Of a stretch of DNA of 64,000 nt, positions 55,553 to 64,000 are shown piece after piece. The DNA comes from Prostheceraeus crozeri (taxonomy: Eukaryota > Platyhelminthes > Polycladida > Euryleptidae): assembly GCA_907163375.1 (NCBI GenBank), contig CAJQUW010000455.1, forward strand, positions 1 through 64,000, written 5' to 3'. A program made the translations under genes and the position numbers. The notes under the pieces were generated by a model that worked only from the letters and a program-made list of their open reading frames with translations, searched no databases and had not been told where the DNA came from. Position 1 is the first letter of the stretch, and the number at the start of each line of letters is the position of its first letter.

Positions 55553-55696
55553 ACTCCCGAGAATGAACCATCGGCTCTCTTAAGGGCCACCATGGGGCAA
55601 AATTTGATAGAACCTCCTCGCGGTTTGCCCTGGGCAGTCTTCGGACTGGCGAATACTATCATTAAGTTGAATCTGCTATCAGTCAACTTGAACGTT
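55553..55696 (+). ncRNA. 144-nt cassette copy 2 with histone-like 3' stem-loop
   Basis: Nearly identical to copy 1. The stem-loop GGCTCT-CTTA-AGGGCC is at 55573-55588 with 3' flank ACCA, exactly 30 nt after the gene A stop codon. The UUCG hairpin and the AAGTTGA/TCAACTT stem are conserved. Confidence 0.62.
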
Positions 55697-55761
55697 ATGC
55701 AATCGATTGCTATCCCTGGAGCATTCTGATTCGCTGTTGAGCAATTCATTGTTGAAAACCC

Positions 55762-55769
55762 TATATAAG
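55762..55769 (+). promoter_or_regulatory. TATA box of the 55810 gene
   Basis: TATATAAG, 41 bp before the ATG; expected 5' UTR about 15-20 nt. Confidence 0.72.
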
Positions 55770-55809
55770 CCAGAAGATTGTAGCGCTTCTCATTCAATTT
55801 GAAGTCACG

Positions 55810-56064
55810 ATGGAAGCGACATCTACCGACAACAATCCCGTCTTCACCGATGAAGACAACGCCATTCCCGAGTTCGTCATCCTCGACGAGTGGGATGAGG
55901 AGGATGAGAAGAAGGGGAAGATCAAGAGGATCGTTTGGACGGATGAGGTGTGGACTCCAAATACCACCCGCATCCGAAAGGTGCCAGATGCACCAGCACG
56001 GCTTAGGCGGTATAGGGTATACGAGAACCTAACCGTCATACCTATTGACTATTCAAGCCAATAG
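55810..56064 (+). CDS. 84-residue acidic protein (cluster gene B)
   Basis: ATG at 55810 after a TATA box, stop at 56062. The first half is strongly acidic (FVILDEWDEEDEKKGKI, in which EFVILDE has SUMO-interacting-motif character); the second half is basic (RIRKVPDAPARLRRYRVYE). No family recognised. The stop lies 30 nt before the stem-loop of cassette copy 3, the same spacing as gene A. Confidence 0.65.
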   Translation: MEATSTDNNPVFTDEDNAIPEFVILDEWDEEDEKKGKIKRIVWTDEVWTPNTTRIRKVPDAPARLRRYRVYENLTVIPIDYSSQ

Positions 56065-56074
56065 TCATCTTGTT

Positions 56075-56217
56075 ACTCCGAGAACGAACCATCGGCTCTC
56101 TTAAGGGCCACCATGGGGCAAGACATGATAGAACCTCCTCGCGGTTTGCCCTGGGCAGTCTTCGGACTGGCGAATACTATCATTAAGTTGAATCTGCTAT
56201 CAGTCAACTTGAACGTT
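56075..56217 (+). ncRNA. 143-nt cassette copy 3 with histone-like 3' stem-loop
   Basis: Stem-loop at 56094-56109 with 3' flank ACCA, 30 nt after the gene B stop. The rest matches copies 1 and 2. It is followed by the block shared with element 1 at 6.55-6.9 kb rather than by a TATA-driven gene. Confidence 0.62.
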
Positions 56218-56219
56218 GC

Positions 56220-56660
56220 AAATGAAGTTCGGTGTAATACTTCCTTTCGACGGGCGTTCCTGTAAAGGGCGGCGGTGAAACCCGTAGCTATGTATACCGC
56301 AAGGGACATTCAGCAATGGTCAATCTTGTTAAACCTCTCTGCGTCATGTTTGCAAGTGATTGCCTCTGTCTCAACGTAGTATGCATTCGCGTCAGGGCGA
56401 CATTTAGCCAACTGTCGAAGGTTGCCTAAAACTTTCCATTGCATACGTTATGAGAACCATGAGTTCTACCTGTCTCTATCAATGAGACGAATTGATGAAT
56501 GGAATGAAATGGGAGGACACTCACGCGCCACACGCAACATAAAACACTTCTCTCTTCCGTAGTCTAACAAGCTCTTTACACATGGATCGCAGTCGATTGC
56601 TATCCCTGTATCAGAAGTGTAAGCTATCTTAATTTTATTTGACACTATTTCATCTATCAT
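56220..56660. repeat. Block shared with element-1 arms
   Basis: It matches 6546-6890 (same strand) and the reverse complement of 39100-39450: words such as GCAAGGGAC, TTGTTAAACCTCTCTGCGTC, CAGGGCGACATTTAGC and AGACGAATTGATGAATG recur in order. Short minus-strand peptides (for example RVARECPPIS..RLIDRDR) are partly conserved across the three copies, which hints at an ancestral gene. Confidence 0.7.
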
Positions 56661-56689
56661 CATCGTCCATATGAAATGTTTTAAGATTT

Positions 56690-57130
56690 ACAAGTTAGAC
56701 TAAGCGTTCTACTATTTGTAAATGAAAGATATAGTTTCACCAGTTTACAAGTTAAAAAATAAAGTTTCAATGGTGTATATGTTGGAAATAAAGTTTTAGC
56801 TGTTTGTATATCAAAATAAAGTTTCAATGGTGTATACGTTAGAAATAAAGTTTTAGCTGTTTGTATATCAAAATAAAGTTTCAAGAGTTTACAAGTTAGA
56901 AATAACGTTTCAATAGTGTATGCGTTAGAAATAAAGTTTTAGCTGTTTGTATATCAAAATAAAGTTTCAAGAGTTTACAAGTTAGAAATAAAGTTTCAAT
57001 AGTGTGTATGTTAGAAATTAAGGTATAACTGTTTGTAAAAATAAGATCGCAAGATTTACTAGTTTACAAGTTAGATTAAGTGTAAATTAAAATAAAATTA
57101 TAACTGTTCACGAGTTAAAGCGTTGATGCA
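56690..57130. repeat. AATAAAGTTT-type repeats, short array
   Basis: Imperfect 29-30-bp units of TTAGAAATAAAGTTT, TTTCAATGGTGTATA and TTTACAAG words, the same family as the 59.7-64 kb array. No gene is seen between 56660 and 57335. Confidence 0.8.
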
Positions 57131-57335
57131 ACGATGAACAATTAATAAGCTGAAAAGTTTTAGATTCACTTTAACATTACCATATGTTTACAGATAGAAA
57201 TGTATCACAGCAAAGCTACTTCATGAGTTAGTTTGCCAGGAGTGTATCATCTCAAACTTTTACTCCGTCGTTGAAATTTCATGACGACTTTTTGCTAAAC
57301 GAAAGTTAACACCAGAGGAGCGTAGGGGTGGGTGG

Positions 57336-57812
57336 TATAAAATACGCCTACAGCACTGAGAGAGTTGGAGTGCATGAGCTATGTACATTCTTTTGACGAT
57401 GAGAGGAGCGATTCAGCCGATGGCGCAGGTAGTTTCCCAGAGCATGGAGGACATTGTTTAGGTGACTCTAAGGGCGTATGTCGAGCTACCTTCAGTGATA
57501 GGCTTCCAACTCATGATGAATGATGATATGCTTACGACCTACATTCAACCATTGGTGTATGCCCACACCCTCCCCCACAACGAGCTTGTCTGCCACATTG
57601 TATTCATGAGTGTGGCTCAAAGTAGGAAATTGATTGATGAGACTTTGCTGAAATATCCAAGGCGCGTATTCAAGCATGGTCGCCTACTGTTGGAGTATTA
57701 TTATCAATGGCGCGACGACACACATTTGCCCACCCGTGTTTTACCACACCTATCAACGGAAGAATACAATAGAGCTTTAGTCGAGACGGTGAAAGGAGAC
57801 GATGAGCGCTAG
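57336..57812 (+). pseudogene. TATA-driven gene with one in-frame TAG
   Basis: TATAAAAT (57336-57343) precedes an ATG at 57379. That frame runs 26 codons to a TAG (57459-57461), then stays open to 57812, giving about 116 further codons with protein-like composition (LPHNELVCHIVFMSV, RRVFKHGRLLLEYYYQWRDD). The 33-nt segment 57429-57461 starts GT and ends AG and its length is a multiple of three, so its removal would restore the frame; 33 nt is very short for an intron, so a nonsense mutation is as likely. The function is unknown. Confidence 0.45.
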
Positions 57813-57901
57813 CGGGCGAATGAAGCATCGGTGAGAGTGGGAATCAACTTGATTCTATTCTCCAATGAGGATTGTTGTCTAATGAGAATCAAGCATTCCT
57901 T

Positions 57902-57909
57902 TATAAATA
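57902..57909 (+). promoter_or_regulatory. TATA box of the ATG-only-exon transcript
   Basis: TATAAATA lies about 108 bp before the ATG at 58010; the leader contains a CT-rich stretch (57971-57985). Confidence 0.6.
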
Positions 57910-58009
57910 GAGAGCCTTCCACACTGAGAATCATTCCATCGTTGAATCGTACAAGTGACGGACGCACATTCTCTCTCTCTCTACATCCCTGTTATATTAT
58001 CCAACTAAA

Positions 58010-58784
58010 ATGGTAAGTCGCTACTTTCCTCCCTCTCCTCCCTTGAACGTAAACTTGATAGAATCTTTTTTATTTTCAGGCATCTTCTACATCTACTACA
58101 CTGACAGGACAAAATGGTGGTCAGACGTTACAAGGTTCGCTACAATCAGATCATCTACAGCTGAGACCAGTGGAAGAAACAACAAAGGTACATAATCCTA
58201 CACCGCTACAGCGTAAATTTAAACAAGTCTTGCGTCATGAGGATCACAGCGTAGTACTGCGAACGGGAATGCTCCCTTCCACTGATGTGAAGATATTGAG
58301 CAATCAGTATGGGGATTACATACTCATCCCCGTGAGTCCGTACATTCGCCACCAACTAGACATTATTGAAGAGTACGTGACATTAAATATGGACATTCCT
58401 ACTCCTCTTGCTCAAGAGTGGAAGGCGAGAGATGAAAAGGATACTCCCTATAGAAAGATTTGGGATGGCAATCAAATTTGCCTACCATTATCACATTGGT
58501 GTAGTTATTATAAAAAGGATAGAGATCAATCAATACCCACCAGATGTGATGAGCTCGGAGAAGGTACTTGGGATATCATTTTCAAAGTGAATGGACTATA
58601 TTATGGTCAGCACAAGGATAACAAAATAGCCTCTCTCTCGATATACACTAAATCCATCATATATATTCCAAAGCCACCCAGCGTAGATGACATTATTGAC
58701 GAAATCCTTAACAGCAGTGGTACGAAGCGCAAGTCGGAGAAGAATGCTGCATCAAAACGCAAATCAAAGAAGGAGAATTACTAG
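58010..58784 (+). CDS. Spliced gene: ATG-only coding exon 1 plus 234-codon exon 2
   Basis: Exon 1 coding part is only the ATG (58010-58012), immediately followed by GTAAGT. The 67-nt intron (58013-58079) ends TTTTATTTTCAG. Exon 2 (58080-58784) is open from its first base and gives a 235-residue product starting Met-Ala-Ser. Its body has Ser/Thr/Gln-rich N-terminal residues, then YGDYILIPVSPYIRHQLDII and WDIIFKVNGLYYGQHKDN, and a Lys-rich C terminus (KRKSEKNAASKRKSKK) resembling a nuclear localisation signal. Mixed strand-helix content with a basic tail suggests a nucleic-acid-associated protein; no family recognised. A second acceptor (58977) may share the same ATG exon. Confidence 0.65.
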
Positions 58785-58818
58785 TCCTTTCCTAACTCTA
58801 CCCTATGACAATTCGCTT

Positions 58819-58944
58819 ATGTGCTTTGAGTGTCGTAGACGTGGTCTTATTAGATACATTTTACTTCTTCGTTGCCATCATATCATTTGTGTATTTTGTC
58901 GTGAAAAGCATCGATGTAATTCTTCATTTTGCAATATGTTATAG
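58819..58944 (+). CDS. Mini RING-like Cys/His ORF
   Basis: 41 codons from the ATG at 58819: CFECRRR..., then RCHHIICVFC, then CNSSFC. Spacing C-x2-C, C-x-H-x3-C-x2-C and C-x4-C resembles the core of a RING or related cross-brace zinc finger. The frame is open upstream to at least 58687, overlapping the 3' end of the preceding exon in another frame, so it may be part of a larger spliced product. If translated it could act in ubiquitin ligation; it is short for a full RING. Confidence 0.4.
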   Translation: MCFECRRRGLIRYILLLRCHHIICVFCREKHRCNSSFCNML

Positions 58945-58977
58945 AACGTTTCCTTAGATATGTAATTTCCGTTTTAG

Positions 58978-59526
58978 GCTTCTATCATCATTTTTATGGA
59001 TTGTGAGCGTGAACCTGTACAGGAGCTCAGTGCTATTGCTATGAACAATTGGTCATATCAGATTGTTAGTGTCTATCATCAACATGCCAACTGCGATCCC
59101 AATGTTGATCAATGGGCGAGAAAACACATTCATGGACTTAATCTGAAATATTTGCAAGACTATGGCTTTTCTTGTGAGAATGCTCTTCTTATTGACTTTA
59201 AACGATGGTTAGCTACTTTCAATGTTATACGCATCTTTTGTAATAATCCTGGTAAGGAGAGGAAAGTATTTCCCAATCTAGTCATTAATGATATTTTGCT
59301 CCCACCTTGGGATAGTAGAGTGAATCAACACTATCATGAAGTCACGAAACGTTTTAAGGATTTGTGTGTTCCTATTTTGTCTGTTCGTTGTAGTAGCTAC
59401 GTTCATAACCAATGCTTCTTTCCTCCTTACCTCAACACTGCCAAAGTCATATATGGTTATCATTGCTCGCTATATGACAGTTACCAGCTGTATCTATTTT
59501 ATCTGTTTCAAACCATTGATTTGTAA
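58978..59526 (+). CDS. DEDD-exonuclease-like protein, probably spliced to the ATG-only exon
   Basis: The frame is open from 58978, right after an acceptor (TTTCCGTTTTAG), and an internal ATG lies at 58996. Starting from the ATG exon at 58010-58012 it would begin Met-Ala-Ser and have 183 residues. FMDCEREPVQELSAI resembles Exo I (DxE) of DnaQ/RNase T-type 3'-5' exonucleases. DFKRWLATFNVIRIFCNNPGK could be the Exo II region and SLYDSYQLYLFY Exo III. The assignment is by motif order only. A polyadenylation signal AATAAA follows at 59549. If correct, it may process cellular or element nucleic acids. Confidence 0.5.
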   Translation, partial: ASIIIFMDCEREPVQELSAIAMNNWSYQIVSVYHQHANCDPNVDQWARKHIHGLNLKYLQDYGFSCENALLIDFKRWLATFNVIRIFCNNPGKERKVFPNLVINDILLPPWDSRVNQHYHEVTKRFKDLCVPILSVRCSSYVHNQCFFPPYLNTAKVIYGYHCSLYDSYQLYLFYLFQTIDL

Positions 59527-59548
59527 TGCATGCTTGTTACAGTTATTC

Positions 59549-59554
59549 AATAAA
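59549..59554 (+). terminator. Polyadenylation signal
   Basis: AATAAA 23 nt after the exonuclease-like stop codon, in contrast to the stem-loop cassettes used by the three upstream genes. Confidence 0.5.
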
Positions 59555-59689
59555 TGTTATTATGCGAAGAGTTGTTGTTGTTATCATGCGACGGATGGGT
59601 TAGATGAAGGGTGATCATATCTTTTTCAAAGGACTGTGGAACATTGATTTCCATGATGAGGATTATAACAGTTAGATTTGATGACGAAT

Positions 59690-62600
59690 AAGATTTACTA
59701 GTTTGCAAGTTAGACTAAGCGTTCTATTATTTGTAAATGAAAGATATAGTTTCAATAGTTTACACGTTAAAAATAAAGTTTCAATAGTGAGTATGTTAAG
59801 AATAAAGTTCTATCTGTTTGTATGTTAGAAATAAAATGAAGTTTCATCAGTTTACAAGTTAAGAATAAAGTTTTATCTGTTTGTATGTTAGAAATAAAAC
59901 AAAGTTTCAACCGTTAACAATTTAAAAATAAAGTTTCAATAGTTTGCAAGTTAAAACTAAAGTTTCAATAGTGCGTATGTTAAGAATAAAGTTCTATCTG
60001 TTTATATGTTAGAAATAAAAATGAAGGTTCACCAGTTTACAAGTTAAGAATAAAGTTTTATCTGCTTGTATGTCAGAAATGAAATAAAGTTTCACCAGTT
60101 TACAAGTTAAAAAATAAAGTTTCAATAGTGTGTACGTTAGAAATAAAGTTTCAATAGTGTATATGTTAAGAATAAAGCTTTATCTGTTTGTATGTTAGAA
60201 TTAAAAAACCGGTTTCAACCGTATACAAGTTAAAAATAAAGTTTCAATAGTTAACACGTTAAAAATAAAGTTTCAATAGTGTATATGTTAAGAATAAAGT
60301 TCTATCTGCTTCTATGTTAGAAATAAAAATGAAGGTTTACCAGTTTACAAGTTAAGAATAAAGTTTTATCTGTTTGTATGTTAGACATAAAACAAAGTTT
60401 CAACCGTTAACAAGTTAAAAATAAAGTTTCAGATTAAAATAAAGTTTCAATAGTGTGTATGATGGAAATAAAGTTTAAGAGCTTTGTGCGTTAAAAATAA
60501 AGTTTCAACATTGTGTACGTTAAGAATAAAGTTCTATCTGTTTATATGTTAGAAATAAAAATGAAGGTTCATCAGTTTACAAGTTAAGAATAAAGTTTTA
60601 TCTGCTTGTATGTCAGAAATGAAATAAAGTTTCACCAGTTTAAAAGTTAAGAATAAAGTTTCAATAGTGTGTATGATAAGAATATAGTTCTATCTGTTTA
60701 TATGTTAGAAATAAAATGAAGTTTCGTCAGTTTACAAGTTAAGAATACATTTTATCTGCTTGTATGTTAGAATTAAAACAAAGTTTCAACCGTTTACAGG
60801 TTAAAAATAAAGTTTCAATAGTTAACACGTTAAAAATAAAGTTTCAATAGTGTGTATGTTAAGAATAAAGTTCTATCTGTTTGTATGTTAGAAATAAAAT
60901 GAAGTTTCATCAGTTTACAAGTTAAGAATAAAGTTTTATCTGTTTGTATGTTAGACATAAAACAAAGTTTCAACCGTTAACAAGTTAAAAATAAAGTTTC
61001 AATAGTTTACAAGTTAAAACTAATGTTTCAATAGTGCGTATGTTAAGAATAAAGTTTTATCTGTTTCTATGTTAGAAATAAAATGAAGCTTCACCAGTTT
61101 ACAAGTTAAGAATAAAGTTTTGTCAGCTTGTATGTTAGAAATAAAATGAAGTTTCACCAGTTTACAAATTAAAAATAAAGTTTCAATAGTGTGTACGTTA
61201 GAAATAAAGTTTCAACCGTTTACAAGTTAAAAATAAAGTTTTCAACAGTGTCTACGTTAGAAATAATGTTTTATCTGTTTGTAAAGTACGATCGTAGGAT
61301 TTACTAGTTTGCAAGTTAGACTCAGCATTCTACTAGTTGTAAATGAAAATATCGTTTCAACAGTTTACAAGTTAAAAATAAAGTTTCAACGGTGTGTACG
61401 TTAGAAATAAAGTTTTAGCTGTTTATATGTTAGAAACAAAATAAAGTTTCAACAGTTTACAAATTGAAAAATAATGTTTCAACAGTGTGTACGTTAGAAA
61501 TAAATGAAAGTAAGAACTTCATCGTATGAGTATTCAAAGCATGTTTTGTAAATCAAATGTGTGTAGTCCTGACATGATAGAATCGCGTTAGAAATAAAGT
61601 TTCAGCCGTTTACAAGTTAAAAATAAAGTTTCAACGGTGTGTACGTTAGAAATAAAGTTTTAGCTGTTTATATGTTAGTAACAAAATAAAGTTTCAACAG
61701 TTTACAAGTTGAAAAAATAAAGTTTCAACAGTGTGTACGTTAGAAATAAATGAAAGTAAGACCTTCATCGTATGAGTATTCAAAGCTTGTTTTGTAAATC
61801 AAATGTGTGTAGTCCTGACATGATAGAATCGCGTTAGAAATAAAGTTTCAGCCGTTTACAAGTTAAAAATAAAGTTTTAGCTGTTTATATGTTAGAAACA
61901 AAATAAAGTTTCAACAGTTTACAAGTTGAAAAATAAAGTTTCAATAGTGAGTATGTTAAGAATAAAGTTCTATCTGTTTGTATGTTAGAAATAAAATGAA
62001 GTTTCATCAGTTTACAAGTTAAGAATAAAGTTTTATCTGTTTGTATGTTAGAAATAAAACAAAGTTTCAACCGTTAACAAGTTAAAAAATAAAGTTTCAA
62101 TAGTTTACAAGTTAAAACTAATGTTTCAATAGTGCATATGCTAAGAATAAAGTTCTATCTGTTTATATGTTAAAAATAAAAATGAAGGTTCACCAGTTTA
62201 CAAGTTAAGAATAAAGTTTTATCTGCTTGTATGTCAGAAATGAAATAAAGTTTCACCAGTTTACAAGTTAAAAAATAAAGTTTCAATAGTGTGTACGTTA
62301 GAAATAAAGTTTCAATAGTGTATATGTTAAGAATAAAGCTTTATCTGTTTGTATGTTAGAATTAAAAAACCGGTTTCAACCGTATACAGTGTACAAGTTA
62401 AAAATAAAGTTTCAATAGTTAACACGTTAAAAATAAAGTTTCAATAGTGTATATGTTAAGAATAAAGTTCTATCTGTTTGTATGTTAGAAATAAAAATGA
62501 AGGTTTACCAGTTTACAAGTTAAGAATAAAGTTTTATCTGTTTGTATGTTAGACATAAAACAAAGTTTCAACCGTTAACAAGTTAAAAATAAAGTTTCAG

Positions 62601-64000
62601 ATTAAAATAAAGTTTCAATAGTGTGTATGATGGAAATAAAGTTTAAGAGCTTTGTGCGTTAAAAATAAAGTTTCAACATTGTGTACGTTAAGAATAAAGT
62701 TCTATCTGTTTATATGTTAGAAATAAAAATGAAGGTTCATCAGTTTACAAGTTAAGAATAAAGTTTTATCTGCTTGTATGTCAGAAATGAAATAAAGTTT
62801 CACCAGTTTAAAAGTTAAGAATAAAGTTTCAATAGTGTGTATGATAAGAATATAGTTCTATCTGTTTATATGTTAGAAATAAAATGAAGTTTCGTCAGTT
62901 TACAAGTTAAGAATACATTTTATCTGCTTGTATGTTAGAATTAAAACAAAGTTTCAACCGTTTACAGGTTAAAAATAAAGTTTCAATAGTTAACACGTTA
63001 AAAATAAAGTTTCAATAGTGTGTATGTTAAGAATAAAGTTCTATCTGTTTGTATGTTAGAAATAAATGAAGTTTCATCAGTTTACAAGTTAAGAATAAAG
63101 TTTTATCTGTTTGTATGTTAGACATAAAACAAAGTTTCAACCGTTAACAAGTTAAAAATAAAGTTTCAATAGTTTACAAGTTAAAACTAATGTTTCAATA
63201 GTGCGTATGTTAAGAATAAAGTTTTATCTGTTTCTATGTTAGAAATAAAATGAAGCTTCACCAGTTTACAAGTTAAGAATAAAGTTTTGTCAGCTTGTAT
63301 GTTAGAAATAAAATGAAGTTTCACCAGTTTACAAATTAAAAATAAAGTTTCAATAGTGTGTACGTTAGAAATAAAGTTTCAACCGTTTACAAGTTAAAAA
63401 TAAAGTTTCAACAGTGTCTACGTTAGAAATAATGTTTTATCTGTTTGTAAAGTACGATCGTAGGATTTACTAGTTTGCAAGTTAGACTCAGCATTCTACT
63501 AGTTGTAAATGAAAATATCGTTTCAACAGTTTACAAGTTAAAAATAAAGTTTCAACGGTGTGTACGTTAGAAATAAAGTTTTAGCTGTTTATATGTTAGA
63601 AACAAAATAAAGTTTCAACAGTTTTACAAATTGAAAAATAATGTTTCAACAGTGTGTACGTTAGAAATAAATGAAAGTAAGAACTTCATCGTATGAGTAT
63701 TCAAAGCATGTTTTGTAAATCAAATGTGTGTAGTCCTGACATGATAGAATCGCGTTAGAAATAAAGTTTCAGCCGTTTACAAGTTAAAAATAAAGGTTCA
63801 ACGGTGTGTACGTTAGAAATAAAGTTTTAGCTGTTTATATGTTAGAAACAAAATAAAGTTTCAACAGTTTACAAGTTGAAAAATAAAGTTTCAACAGTGT
63901 GTACGTTAGAAATAAATGAAGTAAGACCTTCATCGTATGAGTATTCAAAGCTTGTTTTGTAAATCAAATGTGTGTAGTCCTGACATGATAGAATCGCGTT
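59690..64000. repeat. AATAAAGTTT tandem array with ~2.17-kb higher-order repeat
   Basis: Basic units are about 29-31 bp: (GTTAGAA)ATAAAGTTTCAATAG plus TGTGTA or TTTACAA. A higher-order period of about 2166 bp is visible: the rare block GATGGAAATAAAGTTTAAGA occurs at 60462 and again at 62628. The spacer with CTTCATCGTATGAGTATTC appears near 61517, 61763, 63685 and 63930. The array runs off the window end. No gene is present; the many AATAAA words would be strong poly(A) signals on the plus strand. Confidence 0.9.

Larger units (their letters stand above)
51195..64000. mobile_element. Element 2: relative of element 1, runs past the window end
   Basis: It begins near TTAGTAGTAA (51193-51204), like the inward GTAGTAA ends of element 1. 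C-tract terminal repeats (51246-52920), a foldback, a gene cluster (53.2-59.6 kb) and a long tandem array (59.7 kb to the end) follow. Sequences shared with element 1 are the terminal repeats (compare 4.7-5.5 kb), the 56.22-56.65 kb block (compare 6.55-6.9 kb), the Cys/coiled-coil gene and the AATAAAGTTT-type repeats. The far end is not in the window. Confidence 0.6.

Noticed and set aside
55077..56217. A cluster of true histone genes, suggested by the stem-loops
   Set aside because: None of the preceding proteins has histone-fold sequence or basic histone composition.
59690..64000. CRISPR-like array
   Set aside because: Units are contiguous degenerate tandem repeats without unique spacers, in eukaryotic DNA.

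Overview
The window is animal (probably invertebrate) nuclear DNA made mostly of mobile and virus-derived sequence; no ribosomal, tRNA or CRISPR feature was seen. Evidence for a metazoan host: spliceosomal introns, Penelope-like elements, LINE reverse transcriptases, a Tc1-type transposon, a hAT-type MITE and a Polinton. The species cannot be named from the sequence.

Layout. 1-4227 is anonymous non-coding DNA. 4228-41575 is a large element ('element 1') with inverted arms of about 5 kb (4228-9250 and 37030-41575); its interior holds decayed genes and tandem repeats. Nested in it at 14730-34031 is a 19.3-kb, very AT-rich Polinton/Maverick of adintovirus type, with long terminal inverted repeats beginning AG and a perfect 6-bp target duplication (CTCACC). 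The Polinton carries virion genes mostly on the minus strand of the left half (decayed protease, integrase, PLA2-like and pX-like genes, a major capsid gene with one stop, pVI-like and fibre-like genes). On the plus strand of the right half it has a zinc-finger protein, two P-loop ATPases, protein-primed DNA polymerase B, a conserved unknown and the penton-like minor capsid protein. A minus-strand membrane protein lies at the right end. The polymerase, both ATPases, minor capsid and fibre genes are open, while the leftmost genes contain several frameshifts.

41.6-51.2 kb is a graveyard of retroelements and DNA transposons: Tc1, LINE 3' end, a foldback MITE, two Penelope-like elements (one with a hammerhead-ribozyme-like core), and a LINE split by a hAT-type MITE. 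A possible cellular exon lies at 50919-51145. From about 51.2 kb to the window end lies a second, better preserved relative of element 1 ('element 2'). It has C-tract terminal repeats, a foldback, then a compact TATA-driven gene cluster (53.2-59.6 kb), then a 4-kb tandem array.

Element 2 is the most interesting part. Three successive genes are each followed by a near-identical 144-nt cassette containing a histone-mRNA-like stem-loop; in two of them it begins exactly 30 nt after the stop codon. A further transcript has an exon 1 whose coding part is only the ATG, with two downstream acceptors that each continue an open frame as Met-Ala-Ser. One encodes an unknown 235-residue protein, the other a DEDD-exonuclease-like protein, with a tiny RING-like ORF between them. 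The first element-2 gene has a decayed homologue in element 1, complete with the same 5' intron acceptor, which ties the two elements into one family that I do not recognise. Many indels between repeat copies could be real decay or assembly error; I cannot tell which.
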